Below are positions 1-6,673 of a DNA stretch of 7,146 nucleotides, piece by piece; position 1 is the stretch's first letter, and every line of letters starts with the position of its first letter. Source of the stretch: Flavobacteriaceae bacterium TMED68. Its GTDB lineage: Bacteria > Bacteroidota > Bacteroidia > Flavobacteriales > Flavobacteriaceae. The notes beneath the pieces were generated by a model that did no database searches, was not told the origin of the DNA, and saw nothing but the letters and a program-made list of their open reading frames with translations. The stretch covers positions 97,324-104,469 of the forward strand of contig NHDV01000015.1 of the NCBI GenBank assembly GCA_002167525.1, read 5' to 3'. The position numbers and the translations under genes are program-made.

Positions 1-1179
1 TCTACAATTATAGACTTAGACGTTTTAGTTGATCTAGAACACTCTTATACGGATGATCTTACTTTGTATTTGGAAACACCAATTGGAGAGCGTATTCTAT
101 TAAGTAGGGCTTTAGGAGATTCGGGAGATAACTATACACAAACAATTTTTGATCAAGAGGCTAATCTTAATATTTCTCAAAGCCAACCCCCATTTACGGG
201 TTCATTTGTTCCTTTACAAGATTTAAGTATTCTATATGGGACTTCGTCCTATGGTACTTGGAAACTTATCGTTTTAGATCAGTATAAAGAAGATACAGGC
301 ACCCTTCTAAAATTTCAACTTAATCTTTGTGTTGAAGGGAATATCGAAAATAATAGTGATAATGATTCATTTTCAGATAATCAGGACAATTGTCCATTTG
401 TAACAAATGAAGATCAGTCGGATATTGATAATAATGGGGTAGGAGATATTTGCGATCTTTTTTCAACCCAGAATATCTCTATAATAAAAAATGATGCAAC
501 ATGTCCAGATCAGGATAATGGGACTTTATTTTTCAATGCTAGAGCTGATTTTACATATACAACAGAAATAAATGGACCAAACGATTTCTATAAAACATTT
601 GATTTTTCAATATTAGGTGAAGTTCTTGAAAATTTGAAGCCTGGTTCATATAATGTTTGTATAAGAGTAAATAATTATCCTGACTTTCAATATTGTTACG
701 AAACTCAGATTAATGCTCCAGAAAAATTATCCGTTCAAGCTGAATATAATCCATTTTTAAGTGTTTTAAATATTGATTTATCTGGGGGTAAATACTATGA
801 TATAATGTTAAATGACAAATCGTACAAAGTATCAAATCAGAATAATATTCAACTACCAGTGAATGAAAAAATAAATCGAATAGAAATAAGAACTGATAAG
901 GATTGCCAGGGTATATTTGAAGAATGGTTAAATCTAACAGAAAAGGCAAGGGTTTATCCTAACCCAGTATCTGATTTAATAAAAATAGTTTTACCGAAAG
1001 ATTCAGCACCAGACATTTATTTATTTTCGGGTAATGGAGATTTATTTTGGTCTAAAAAAAGTGCTAACGGTTTTTATGGACTAGTTGAAATTCCTATGCA
1101 ATTTTTACCTGCAGGAATATATATATTAAAAATAGATTATAATGGTCATATAGAAAATCATAAACTTATCAAGAAATGA
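1..1179 (+). CDS. Secreted P-domain protein with type-3 Ca repeat and T9SS sorting domain (5' truncated)
   Basis: The reading frame is open from base 1 with no stop, so this is the last 392 residues of a larger protein; a TTG at 64 is not a real start because the P-domain already runs upstream of it. Residues about 1-110 match a proprotein-convertase P-domain beta-sandwich (VDLEHSYTDDLTLYLETP, then GTWKLIVLDQ near residue 86). Residues 120-152 form a thrombospondin type-3-like calcium repeat with spaced Asp/Asn and Cys131/Cys151. Residues 157-290 are an unrecognised beta-rich region containing four cysteines. Residues about 316-392 are a Por/type IX C-terminal sorting domain (RVYPNPVSD, then PAGIYILKI and a basic end). 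Established: such domains direct secretion across the outer membrane by T9SS. Inference: the missing N-terminal part is probably a protease (reprolysin-like M12 or subtilisin-like), because P-domains usually follow these, but no catalytic residue lies in the window. The stop overlaps the next start (ATGA). Confidence 0.9.
   Translation, partial: STIIDLDVLVDLEHSYTDDLTLYLETPIGERILLSRALGDSGDNYTQTIFDQEANLNISQSQPPFTGSFVPLQDLSILYGTSSYGTWKLIVLDQYKEDTGTLLKFQLNLCVEGNIENNSDNDSFSDNQDNCPFVTNEDQSDIDNNGVGDICDLFSTQNISIIKNDATCPDQDNGTLFFNARADFTYTTEINGPNDFYKTFDFSILGEVLENLKPGSYNVCIRVNNYPDFQYCYETQINAPEKLSVQAEYNPFLSVLNIDLSGGKYYDIMLNDKSYKVSNQNNIQLPVNEKINRIEIRTDKDCQGIFEEWLNLTEKARVYPNPVSDLIKIVLPKDSAPDIYLFSGNGDLFWSKKSANGFYGLVEIPMQFLPAGIYILKIDYNGHIENHKLIKK
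358..456 (+). other. Thrombospondin type-3-like calcium-binding repeat region
   Basis: This stretch within the secreted protein encodes DNDSFSDNQDNCP, then DQSDIDNNGVGDICD. The regular D/N spacing and the two cysteines are the signature of type-3 repeats, which bind calcium and often act as a linker between the catalytic or P-domain part and the C-terminal sorting domain in Bacteroidota secreted proteins. It contains about one and a half repeat units. Confidence 0.8.
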
Positions 1180-1850
1180 GAAAATTTTCTGTTTGTTTTA
1201 GTATTATGTTTTTCTATTGCGTTTCAGACACTGCCTTGGACCCTGAGAGTGTTTCTCTAATTTCTCCAAAAAACCTAGAGTCCTGTACAAATGCTGTTAG
1301 AATTAATGATGCTGATCGTCAAGTACGTTTTGAATGGACAGAAGCTCTAAATGTGGATCAATATGAATTAATAGTCGAAAATTCTATAACAAAAGAAAAA
1401 TTTATTTCTAATACACCTCTTTTAAATAGTTCATTAGTAATTTCCGCAGGTGTACCCTATAGCTGGTTTGTTCGATCAAAATCAGATTTTACCTCGGTAA
1501 CAAAAAACAGCGAAATTTGGCAATTTTATCTTGAAAGAATACCCACTGAAAGTCATATCCCTTTTCCAGCTTCGCTATTATTTCCTTTGAATAATACTTC
1601 TGTAAGTCTAACTAACGAAAATCAAATCCTATTTCGTTGGAAAGGCTTAGATTTAGACAATGATATTGAATCCTTTAATTTTTACATTGGACTTCAAGAT
1701 GATAATCTCAGTCTTGAAAAAGAAGACATAAATACAAGTGAAATTTCTATAGAATTGGATTCCAGTTCAACTTATTTTTGGCAAATTAAGACAACAGACA
1801 AAAGCAATAACAGCTCTTACTCTAAAATATTTAGTTTTGAAACAGAATAG
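1176..1850 (+). CDS. Small lipoprotein with two fibronectin-III-like modules
   Basis: This 224-residue protein has a short hydrophobic N-terminus (MRKFSVCFSIMFFYC) that looks like a lipoprotein signal peptide with Cys15 as the lipidation site; Tyr at -1 is non-canonical. Two similar modules follow. Residues about 26-120 (SLISPKNLESC, VRFEW, QYELIVEN, YSWFVRSK, WQFYLE) and about 133-224 (SLLFPLNNTS, ILFRWKG, NFYIGLQD, YFWQIKTTD, FSFETE) share the order [SLLxP-N]-[FxW]-[YxxxI]-[YxWxI/V]-[FxF] expected of Fn3-like beta-sandwiches. No catalytic motif is visible. The ATG overlaps the TGA of the upstream secreted protein, so the two are probably translationally coupled. Inference: a surface or periplasmic binding accessory of the upstream protein. 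Its stop directly abuts the stop of pth on the other strand. Confidence 0.8.
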   Translation: MRKFSVCFSIMFFYCVSDTALDPESVSLISPKNLESCTNAVRINDADRQVRFEWTEALNVDQYELIVENSITKEKFISNTPLLNSSLVISAGVPYSWFVRSKSDFTSVTKNSEIWQFYLERIPTESHIPFPASLLFPLNNTSVSLTNENQILFRWKGLDLDNDIESFNFYIGLQDDNLSLEKEDINTSEISIELDSSSTYFWQIKTTDKSNNSSYSKIFSFETE

Positions 1851-1855
1851 CTATT
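1846..1855. repeat. 10-bp perfect palindrome spanning convergent stop codons
   Basis: AATAGCTATT reads the same on both strands and contains the TAG stops of both the Fn3 lipoprotein gene and pth, which meet with zero spacing. The identical decamer recurs at 6000-6009 at the window's other convergent junction. It may be coincidence in AT-rich DNA; no U-tract follows on either side, so it is not an ordinary intrinsic terminator. Confidence 0.5.
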
Positions 1856-2465
1856 TACCATTAAATTTATTCATAGCATTATTTATACCCTCTAAACCAA
1901 AACATACAATAGCTTCTGTACAAATTGAAACTCTCTTATTTATTTTGGTTTTTTCTATGTCGTCCCATTGGTCCAGAACAAATTTTACTTGATCAAATAT
2001 TCTATTCTTCTGTCCAATTCCAAATCTTAGTCTAGGGTAATTTGAAGTGTTCAGTTGATTTTCTATGTCTTTTAATCCATTATGACCCGCTGGACTTCCT
2101 TTAGACTTTAATCTTAAGTTGCCAAAGGGAAGATGCAAGTCATCTGTAATAATAAGAATATTTTGTAAAGGAATTTTTTCTTTTAGTGCCCAATATCGAA
2201 CTGCTTTACCGCTATTATTCATAAAAGTTGAAGGCTTAATAAGTAAAAATTGGCGTCCTTTTTTTTTAAATGACGAATATTCAGCTAATTTTTTTACTTC
2301 CCAATCTGTTTCGTTTTTCTCTACGAGTTTGTCAAGAATTTCAAAACCAATATTATGTCTTGTGTTTTTGTATTCTTCACCAATATTTCCGAGACCTATA
2401 ATTAAATACTTTTTCATGCTAAGTTTAGAAACCTTTTTCTTAAACAAGTTTTTTAAAAATTGCAT
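1851..2465 (-). CDS. pth: Peptidyl-tRNA hydrolase
   Basis: This enzyme cleaves the ester bond of peptidyl-tRNAs that drop off stalled ribosomes, freeing tRNA in the cytoplasm. The 204-residue protein carries the bacterial Pth signature: YLIIGLGNIGEEY, then NTRHNIGF, STFMNNSGKAV, DDLHLPFG and GHNGLKD. By alignment to the E. coli enzyme the key residues are present: Asn27 (N10), catalytic His37 (H20), Asn83 (N68), Asp108 (D93) and Asn129 (N114). Residues 1-16 (MQFLKNLFKKKVSKLS) are a basic extension before the usual start; Met17 (ATG at 2417-2415) would give a standard-length 188-residue protein. I keep the longer frame because similar extensions occur in Bacteroidota Pth, but neither start has a visible Shine-Dalgarno. 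It is last in the prs-rplY-pth order, 67 bases after rplY, with a hairpin and U-tract between them. The stop abuts the convergent lipoprotein stop. Confidence 0.96.
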   Translation of the reverse strand: MQFLKNLFKKKVSKLSMKKYLIIGLGNIGEEYKNTRHNIGFEILDKLVEKNETDWEVKKLAEYSSFKKKGRQFLLIKPSTFMNNSGKAVRYWALKEKIPLQNILIITDDLHLPFGNLRLKSKGSPAGHNGLKDIENQLNTSNYPRLRFGIGQKNRIFDQVKFVLDQWDDIEKTKINKRVSICTEAIVCFGLEGINNAMNKFNGK

Positions 2466-2470
2466 TTTCT

Positions 2471-2509
2471 AAAATAAAAAAAAGCACGCGATTGAGTTAC
2501 CACATGCTT
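2471..2509 (-). terminator. Intrinsic-terminator-like hairpin between rplY and pth
   Basis: Read on the minus strand, AAGCATG pairs with CGTGCTT (7 bp with one T-G wobble) around a 14-base loop, followed directly by a T-rich run (TTTTTTTATTTT). It begins about 24 bases after the rplY stop and its T-run ends about five bases before the long-form pth ATG. This is the layout of a Rho-independent terminator or attenuator of prs-rplY transcription. The stem is short, so readthrough into pth is likely. Confidence 0.55.
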
Positions 2510-2532
2510 GGAATTTTGATGAAAAATATTTT

Positions 2533-3189
2533 TTACTCTTCAGATTTAGTTTCACTTTCTCCACCCTCTTTAGCAGGAGTTTCTGAACTTACCTCTGATT
2601 CTGCGGCTTCTTCAGCTTCAAGATCCTCTTCTTTTATTGAGGCTCTTGACGTTCTTACTTGGCAAACAACAGTATTATCTGGATGCAAAATAGTGTAAGA
2701 GTCGTTTTGAAGTTCAGAGGTGTAAAGTTTATTTCCCAATTCTAAACTTGATATATCTACAGTAATGAAATCTGGTAAATTTTTTGGTAACGACTTTACG
2801 CGCAGTTTTCTCTTATTAATAGATAAAACACCACCACTGTTTAATACCCCTGGTGCGGATCCCTCAATTTTGACAGGTATATTCATGGAAATTTCTTTGT
2901 CATCGAAGAGTTGATAAAAATCAACATGCAATATTTTATCTGTTAGAGGATGAAATTGTATATCTTGGAGAATTGCATTGATTTTTGTTTTGTCATCAAG
3001 TACGATTTCTACTGTATGTGCGTTTGGAGTGTATACAAGTTTTTTGAAATCAAGTTCCTGAGCGGAAAAGTGATAAGACTCACCACCGCCGTAAAGAACA
3101 CAGGGAACTCTTCCAGCATTACGTAAGGCTTTGGTCGCAACCTTTCCTACGCTTTCTCTTTTAGAACCGTTAATGGTTATTGATTTCAT
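2533..3189 (-). CDS. rplY: 50S ribosomal protein bL25, long Ctc/TL5 form
   Basis: bL25 binds 5S rRNA in the central protuberance of the large ribosomal subunit. This is the long two-domain form (218 residues, against about 94 in E. coli). Residues 1 to about 95 are the RNA-binding L25 domain ([47 protein letters not shown]). Residues about 96-184 are the TL5/Ctc C-terminal beta domain ([37 protein letters not shown]). Residues 186-218 are an acidic low-complexity tail with 13 Glu and one Asp in 33 positions, a common feature of Bacteroidota bL25. The ATG lies 14 bases after the prs stop, so the two are surely co-transcribed. No Shine-Dalgarno is visible in the short AT-only gap. Confidence 0.96.
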   Translation of the reverse strand: MKSITINGSKRESVGKVATKALRNAGRVPCVLYGGGESYHFSAQELDFKKLVYTPNAHTVEIVLDDKTKINAILQDIQFHPLTDKILHVDFYQLFDDKEISMNIPVKIEGSAPGVLNSGGVLSINKRKLRVKSLPKNLPDFITVDISSLELGNKLYTSELQNDSYTILHPDNTVVCQVRTSRASIKEEDLEAEEAAESEVSSETPAKEGGESETKSEE

Positions 3190-3203
3190 GATATATTATT
3201 TAA

Positions 3204-4136
3204 TTACATTATAAATTTTGAACTTATCGACTTATTGAAATGCAAATTGTGCATTACTTCAGCAAATAATGGGGCGCAAGATAATACTTTTACTTTATTG
3301 TGACTAATTCTCGGAGGTATAGAATCAGTTACTATTAACTCTTCAAGTTCAGATTTTTCAATTTTATCGTAAGCATCTCCTGAAAGAAGAGCATGAGTAC
3401 ATATCGCTCTAACTGAAATAGCTCCTCGCTCTTTCATAAGTGTAGCTGCTTTAGTCAGTGTTCCAGCTGTATCTACCATATCATCAACCAAAATTACGTT
3501 TTTGTCTTTTACATTACCGATAAGTTCCATATGTAAAACTTTGTTCGCTTTTTCTCTTTGTTTGTAACAAATTACTACTTCGCTTGATAAATATTTAGAG
3601 TAGGCATATGCCCTTTTTGAACCACCCATGTCTGGAGAGGCAATTGTAAGATTTGATAATTTTAGAGACTCTATATGTGGCAGAAAAATCGTAGAAGCAA
3701 ATAAATGATCAACTGGTTTTTCAAAAAACCCTTGAATTTGGTCAGCATGTAAGTCCATTGTAATTATTCGAGTAGCACCGGCAGTTTCTAGAAGCTTTGC
3801 AATTAATTTCGCACCTATAGGAACTCTAGGTTTATCTTTCCTGTCTTGCCTGGCCCAACCAAAATATGGCATAACAGCTGTTATATGTCTTGCAGAAGCT
3901 CTTTTAGCAGCATCTAACATTAATAACATTTCCATTAAGTTATCAGAACTGGGGTGTGTGGATCCTATAATAAATATTCTTGCTCCACGCACTGACTCTT
4001 CAAATGAAGGTTGAAATTCACCATCACTATATCTTGAGAAATTTACTTTTCCTACTGGGATTCCAAAATGATCCGAGATTTTTGAAGCAAGTAACTTACT
4101 TTGATTGCATGCAAAAATTTTAGCTGGAGTTTTCAT
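3204..4136 (-). CDS. prs: Ribose-phosphate pyrophosphokinase (PRPP synthetase)
   Basis: This enzyme transfers pyrophosphate from ATP to ribose 5-phosphate, making PRPP for purine, pyrimidine, NAD, histidine and tryptophan synthesis in the cytosol. Its 310 residues are close to the usual length of class I enzymes. Visible motifs are YSDGEFQPSFEESVRG (36-51), the ATP-site YFGWARQDRKDKPRVP (91-106), His130 in MDLHADQIQGFF, the flexible-loop Lys192 and Arg194 (CYKQR, corresponding to KRR in Bacillus), and the PRPP-binding loop VDDMVDTAGTLT (217-228). It is the first gene of the prs-rplY-pth run. A TAAATTTG -7 element lies 17 bases upstream of the ATG, implying a very short leader. The start is set by alignment (MKTPAKIFACNQS) and by the end of coding similarity upstream. 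Confidence 0.97.
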   Translation of the reverse strand: MKTPAKIFACNQSKLLASKISDHFGIPVGKVNFSRYSDGEFQPSFEESVRGARIFIIGSTHPSSDNLMEMLLMLDAAKRASARHITAVMPYFGWARQDRKDKPRVPIGAKLIAKLLETAGATRIITMDLHADQIQGFFEKPVDHLFASTIFLPHIESLKLSNLTIASPDMGGSKRAYAYSKYLSSEVVICYKQREKANKVLHMELIGNVKDKNVILVDDMVDTAGTLTKAATLMKERGAISVRAICTHALLSGDAYDKIEKSELEELIVTDSIPPRISHNKVKVLSCAPLFAEVMHNLHFNKSISSKFIM

Positions 4137-4152
4137 TCAAATGAATATAATG

Positions 4153-4160
4153 CAAATTTA
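4153..4160 (-). promoter_or_regulatory. Bacteroidota-type -7 promoter element for prs
   Basis: On the minus strand TAAATTTG exactly matches the TAnnTTTG -7 consensus of Bacteroidota housekeeping promoters and ends 17 bases before the prs ATG. I see no TTG -33 element at the expected 17-23 base spacing, so the call rests on one box plus position. The element lies in one arm of an imperfect inverted repeat (4152-4159 with 4166-4174). Confidence 0.45.
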
Positions 4161-4241
4161 AAAATAAATTTTGCCGGGAGTAGTTTTTAAAACAAAACCT
4201 AAAAAAATATTTTACTATTTTTAAAAGCTTTCTTGAAATAT

Positions 4242-4323
4242 GCCTCGGTGGCGGAACTGGTAGACGCGCTGGATTCAAAATCCAGTTCTTTCGGGAGTGT
4301 GGGTTCGATTCCCACCCGAGGTA
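4242..4323 (+). tRNA. tRNA-Leu (anticodon CAA)
   Basis: This 82-base gene folds as a class II tRNA. The acceptor stem is GCCTCGG (4242-4248) with CCGAGGT (4316-4322), giving a G-U first pair, and A4323 is the discriminator. The D-arm contains GGTAGAC. The anticodon stem CTGGA/TCCAG (4269-4273, 4281-4285) encloses TTCAAAA, giving anticodon CAA at 4276-4278, which reads UUG. A 13-base variable arm (4286-4298), diagnostic for Leu/Ser/Tyr tRNAs, precedes the T-arm GTGGG-TTCGATT-CCCAC. The CCA end is not encoded (ACAA follows), so it must be added after transcription. It is transcribed away from prs. No clear promoter box or terminator hairpin was found next to it, so it may share transcription with the downstream lipoprotein gene. 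Confidence 0.97.
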
Positions 4324-4393
4324 CAATTAACAGAATTATTTTAAAACCAAAGTTTAATTAATTCTAATTTATAATATTCAATTTGAGTTGAAC

Positions 4394-6004
4394 ATGGATA
4401 GAAATTTACTAGTATTTTTTTTGTGTTGTATTCAATTTTTTTCTTGTAAAAAGACATTGCATAAAAAACTTAGTCCCAATGTTATTATTATTCAGCCAAT
4501 CATAACACAATCTGATATTGGGGATGAGCCATCAAAAATAAATTTATCAAATAGATTAGTCAATGGAGCATATTCCAAATTAGATTTAGACTTTCATTAT
4601 CTAGAACCAATTTATTTTAATAATACAAATGCTAGAGATGGAAAAATCAATCTAGACAGTATAGTTTCAATTGCAAGAGAAGAAAAAATTCTGAAAGGTC
4701 AATGTGATATTATAAACATGTTTTTTGTTAATGCTATTGATGGAAATAAAGGCCCAACTGGAAGAGGAATGATAAATGGGAACCTTGTATTTATAGCTCT
4801 TGGCGATGAAAGTAAGTACAAGGGTTTAGAAAAAAAGTATGTGGAAGCTTTTGTTGTAGCTCACGAAATAGGCCATAACTTGGGGCTAAAGCATGCTATC
4901 GATGATCCAAATGTAAATGACTCTTTGCCAAATATTCAAGGTGAGGGAGATTTTAAAGACAGAATTGATCCAAAATTTAGTCTTAATCATTATCAAATGG
5001 AGCATATCAAAAAAAGTCCTCTTTTTCATTCAAGGATAAATTTTTTAAGTCCAATTCAAGGCAAAAAAGCAATATTAGATGAAACTTTTGAACCTTATTT
5101 TTCAAAACTTCAAAGTCGCGAAATTACTACATTTGTTCAGCAAATATCTCCAATAAAGATTGATTCAGCACAAAAATTTGCAAGAGAAAAATTTTCTTCA
5201 GCCGTAATGGAGTTTAGTGAAAAAGAAAAAAAGATACTTTCATTTGTTGTTGAGAAAACAAACGATTGGTTATTACAAAACAAAATAAATCTTATGGCCC
5301 GTCAGCCTTGGAGATTTATCAAAATTCAAAATTGGCTATGTGGTGGATTTGCCCACACAAGGGGGACATATATTATTTTAAGTCAAGCCTATCTTGATAA
5401 GCTTTCCACTAATTGGAGTGAAAAGATGGATAAGAATAATGAAGCAAAATTAGTAACTTCTTTAGGCGGCTTATTGGTACATGAACAAATGCATTCTCTT
5501 CAACGTACTTTTAAAACTAAATTTGACAAGCTTTATTCAGAAAAATGGAAATTTGTAAAACAAAAAGTAAAGGATGAGAACGAAATAATACTAAATCAAG
5601 TTTCAAATCCAGACGCACCTTTACCTGAGTGGTTGATTCAAGACCCTCAAAATGAAAATAAGTTTTTTTGGTTAAGAACACTTTTAAAAAAAAATATTGA
5701 GATACCGAAAATGGGTAGAGATTTTATAGATTTGGCTTTCCATGTTGAAGAGAAAAATGGGGAATACTTTGTTTTAAATTCTGAAAATAAATTAGTAAAT
5801 CAGCCTTTACAAGAACTTTCATTTTATACTAAGTCTTATCCTGTGTCAAGAGGTCTCGACCACCCTAATGAAATTTCTGCATATATGTTTTCAGAATTTT
5901 TTAAGTCAAAATATAATTCTAGAGAACCTTTTCAAGAAAAAAATGAGAGCTCAAAAAAAAATACGAGGTTATTTATTGAATGGATTAAAACTGATATGAA
6001 ATAG
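4394..6004 (+). CDS. Lipoprotein with two putative metallopeptidase domains
   Basis: I chose the ATG at 4394 over an in-frame TTG six bases upstream, because it gives a compact lipoprotein signal (MDRNLLVFFLCCIQFFSC, lipid Cys18, then KK). The protein is 536 residues. The first domain, about residues 25-215, contains HEIGHNLGLKH: His157, Glu158, His161 and His167 fit the metzincin HExxHxxGxxH zinc site. Residues 180-210 resemble the following metzincin segment, but the expected Met-turn reads NIQGEG. The second domain, about residues 260-536, has WRFIKI, HTRGTYIIL and a second zinc motif HEQMH (His363, Glu364, His367) followed by SLQR. HPNEISAYMF near residue 490 offers Glu493 as a possible third ligand, as in gluzincin-like families. 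I do not recognise a named family for the whole chain. Likely a membrane-anchored periplasmic or surface peptidase; substrate unknown. It lies 70 bases after the tRNA and converges on the RidA gene. Confidence 0.8.
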   Translation: MDRNLLVFFLCCIQFFSCKKTLHKKLSPNVIIIQPIITQSDIGDEPSKINLSNRLVNGAYSKLDLDFHYLEPIYFNNTNARDGKINLDSIVSIAREEKILKGQCDIINMFFVNAIDGNKGPTGRGMINGNLVFIALGDESKYKGLEKKYVEAFVVAHEIGHNLGLKHAIDDPNVNDSLPNIQGEGDFKDRIDPKFSLNHYQMEHIKKSPLFHSRINFLSPIQGKKAILDETFEPYFSKLQSREITTFVQQISPIKIDSAQKFAREKFSSAVMEFSEKEKKILSFVVEKTNDWLLQNKINLMARQPWRFIKIQNWLCGGFAHTRGTYIILSQAYLDKLSTNWSEKMDKNNEAKLVTSLGGLLVHEQMHSLQRTFKTKFDKLYSEKWKFVKQKVKDENEIILNQVSNPDAPLPEWLIQDPQNENKFFWLRTLLKKNIEIPKMGRDFIDLAFHVEEKNGEYFVLNSENKLVNQPLQELSFYTKSYPVSRGLDHPNEISAYMFSEFFKSKYNSREPFQEKNESSKKNTRLFIEWIKTDMK

Positions 6005-6009
6005 CTATT
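6000..6009. repeat. Second copy of the 10-bp stop-codon palindrome
   Basis: AATAGCTATT again covers the TAG stop of the plus-strand gene at a convergent junction, exactly as at 1846-1855. Here the minus-strand stop (TAA at 6017-6015) lies a few bases further on. Only ten bases separate the two coding regions, leaving no room for a separate terminator. Confidence 0.5.
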
Positions 6010-6014
6010 AAGAT

Positions 6015-6563
6015 TTATTCAACTTCAACAATAAGTTCAATTTCTACCGCAAGTCCCAGAGGAAGTGCAGCCATCCCTACAGCAGAACGAGCATGTTTAC
6101 CACGGTCACCAAAAACTTCAACCATTAAGTCTGAAAAACCATTTATAACTTTAGGCTGATCTTGAAATTCTGTAGTAGAGTTTACCATCCCCAAAACTTT
6201 CACAATTCTTTTGACCCTATTTAAATTTCCAAGTTCAGATTTTAAAGTAGCAATGTGGTTTACACCAGTCAGCCATGCTGCTTGATATCCTTCTTCTAAA
6301 GTTAATTCTTTACCTAATTTACCAGTAATGTGAGATCCATCTGCTTTTTTTGGACCGCTACCAGATAGAAATAATAAGTTTCCTGATCTTACTACTCTAA
6401 CATAATTTGCTACAGGAGGTACAATCTCAGGTATTTTTATACCTAATTCCTCTAATCTTTTTTCAGGATTATATTCTAAATTATTATCACCTTTTTTTTT
6501 AGTTTGATTTTGTTCACAATAAAAAAATAATAACGAAAAAAATAGAAGATTTCTTAACTTCAT
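6015..6563 (-). CDS. RidA/YjgF/UK114-family protein with lipoprotein signal peptide
   Basis: RidA proteins hydrolyse reactive enamine/imine intermediates made by PLP enzymes, normally in the cytosol. Residues 32-182 form one complete domain: NPEKRLEELGI, PPVANYVRVVRSGNLLFLSG, GYQAAWLTGVNHIATLKSELG, RIVKVLGMVNS and HARSAVGMAALPLG. Arg159 and Glu174 align with E. coli RidA Arg105 (substrate carboxylate binding) and Glu120, with identical spacing, so deaminase chemistry is possible. Family members of this subtype normally begin near residue 32. Residues 1-31 are extra: MKLRNLLFFSLLFFYC looks like a lipoprotein signal with lipid Cys16 (Tyr at -1 is unusual), followed by the polar linker EQNQTKKKGDNN. 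No internal Met precedes the domain, so the signal is part of the product. The predicted location is periplasmic and membrane-anchored. It is divergent from the GGT-like gene (110-base gap) and convergent with the metallopeptidase lipoprotein. Confidence 0.9.
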   Translation of the reverse strand: MKLRNLLFFSLLFFYCEQNQTKKKGDNNLEYNPEKRLEELGIKIPEIVPPVANYVRVVRSGNLLFLSGSGPKKADGSHITGKLGKELTLEEGYQAAWLTGVNHIATLKSELGNLNRVKRIVKVLGMVNSTTEFQDQPKVINGFSDLMVEVFGDRGKHARSAVGMAALPLGLAVEIELIVEVE

Positions 6564-6673
6564 ACTACGGTAATTTAAACATGCGCAATTTACAAAATCA
6601 ATTAAATTTTTAATGAATTACACTTTTACTTTATAATATTTATATTTTCCCTAATTGACAAAACAATTAATCA

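Noticed and set aside
710..949. A 79-codon minus-strand open frame inside the secreted protein gene
   Set aside because: It lies antisense to the beta-rich region of a gene with coherent domains and has no independent support.
2119..2472. A 117-codon plus-strand open frame inside pth
   Set aside because: It is fully antisense to a clearly conserved peptidyl-tRNA hydrolase and shows no recognisable domain.
2492..2698. A 68-codon plus-strand open frame over the rplY end
   Set aside because: Its Ser-rich product is the complement of the Glu-rich bL25 tail, so it is a composition artefact.
4120..4326. A 68-codon minus-strand open frame across the tRNA and the prs upstream region
   Set aside because: It is the antisense of tRNA-Leu; its YLGWESNPHSRK-type peptide is a well-known spurious translation of tRNA genes.
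4324..4363. AATTAA/TTAATT inverted repeat after the tRNA as a terminator
   Set aside because: The stem is six A-T pairs with a long loop and no following T-run, so it would not be stable.
4370..4375. TATAAT hexamer upstream of the double-metallopeptidase gene
   Set aside because: It matches the E. coli -10 box, but Bacteroidota use TAnnTTTG and there is no partner element; TATAAT is expected by chance in such AT-rich DNA.
6654..6660. TTGACA-like sequence upstream of the GGT-like gene
   Set aside because: It lies too close to the ATG to serve as a -35 box and is not the promoter type of this phylum.
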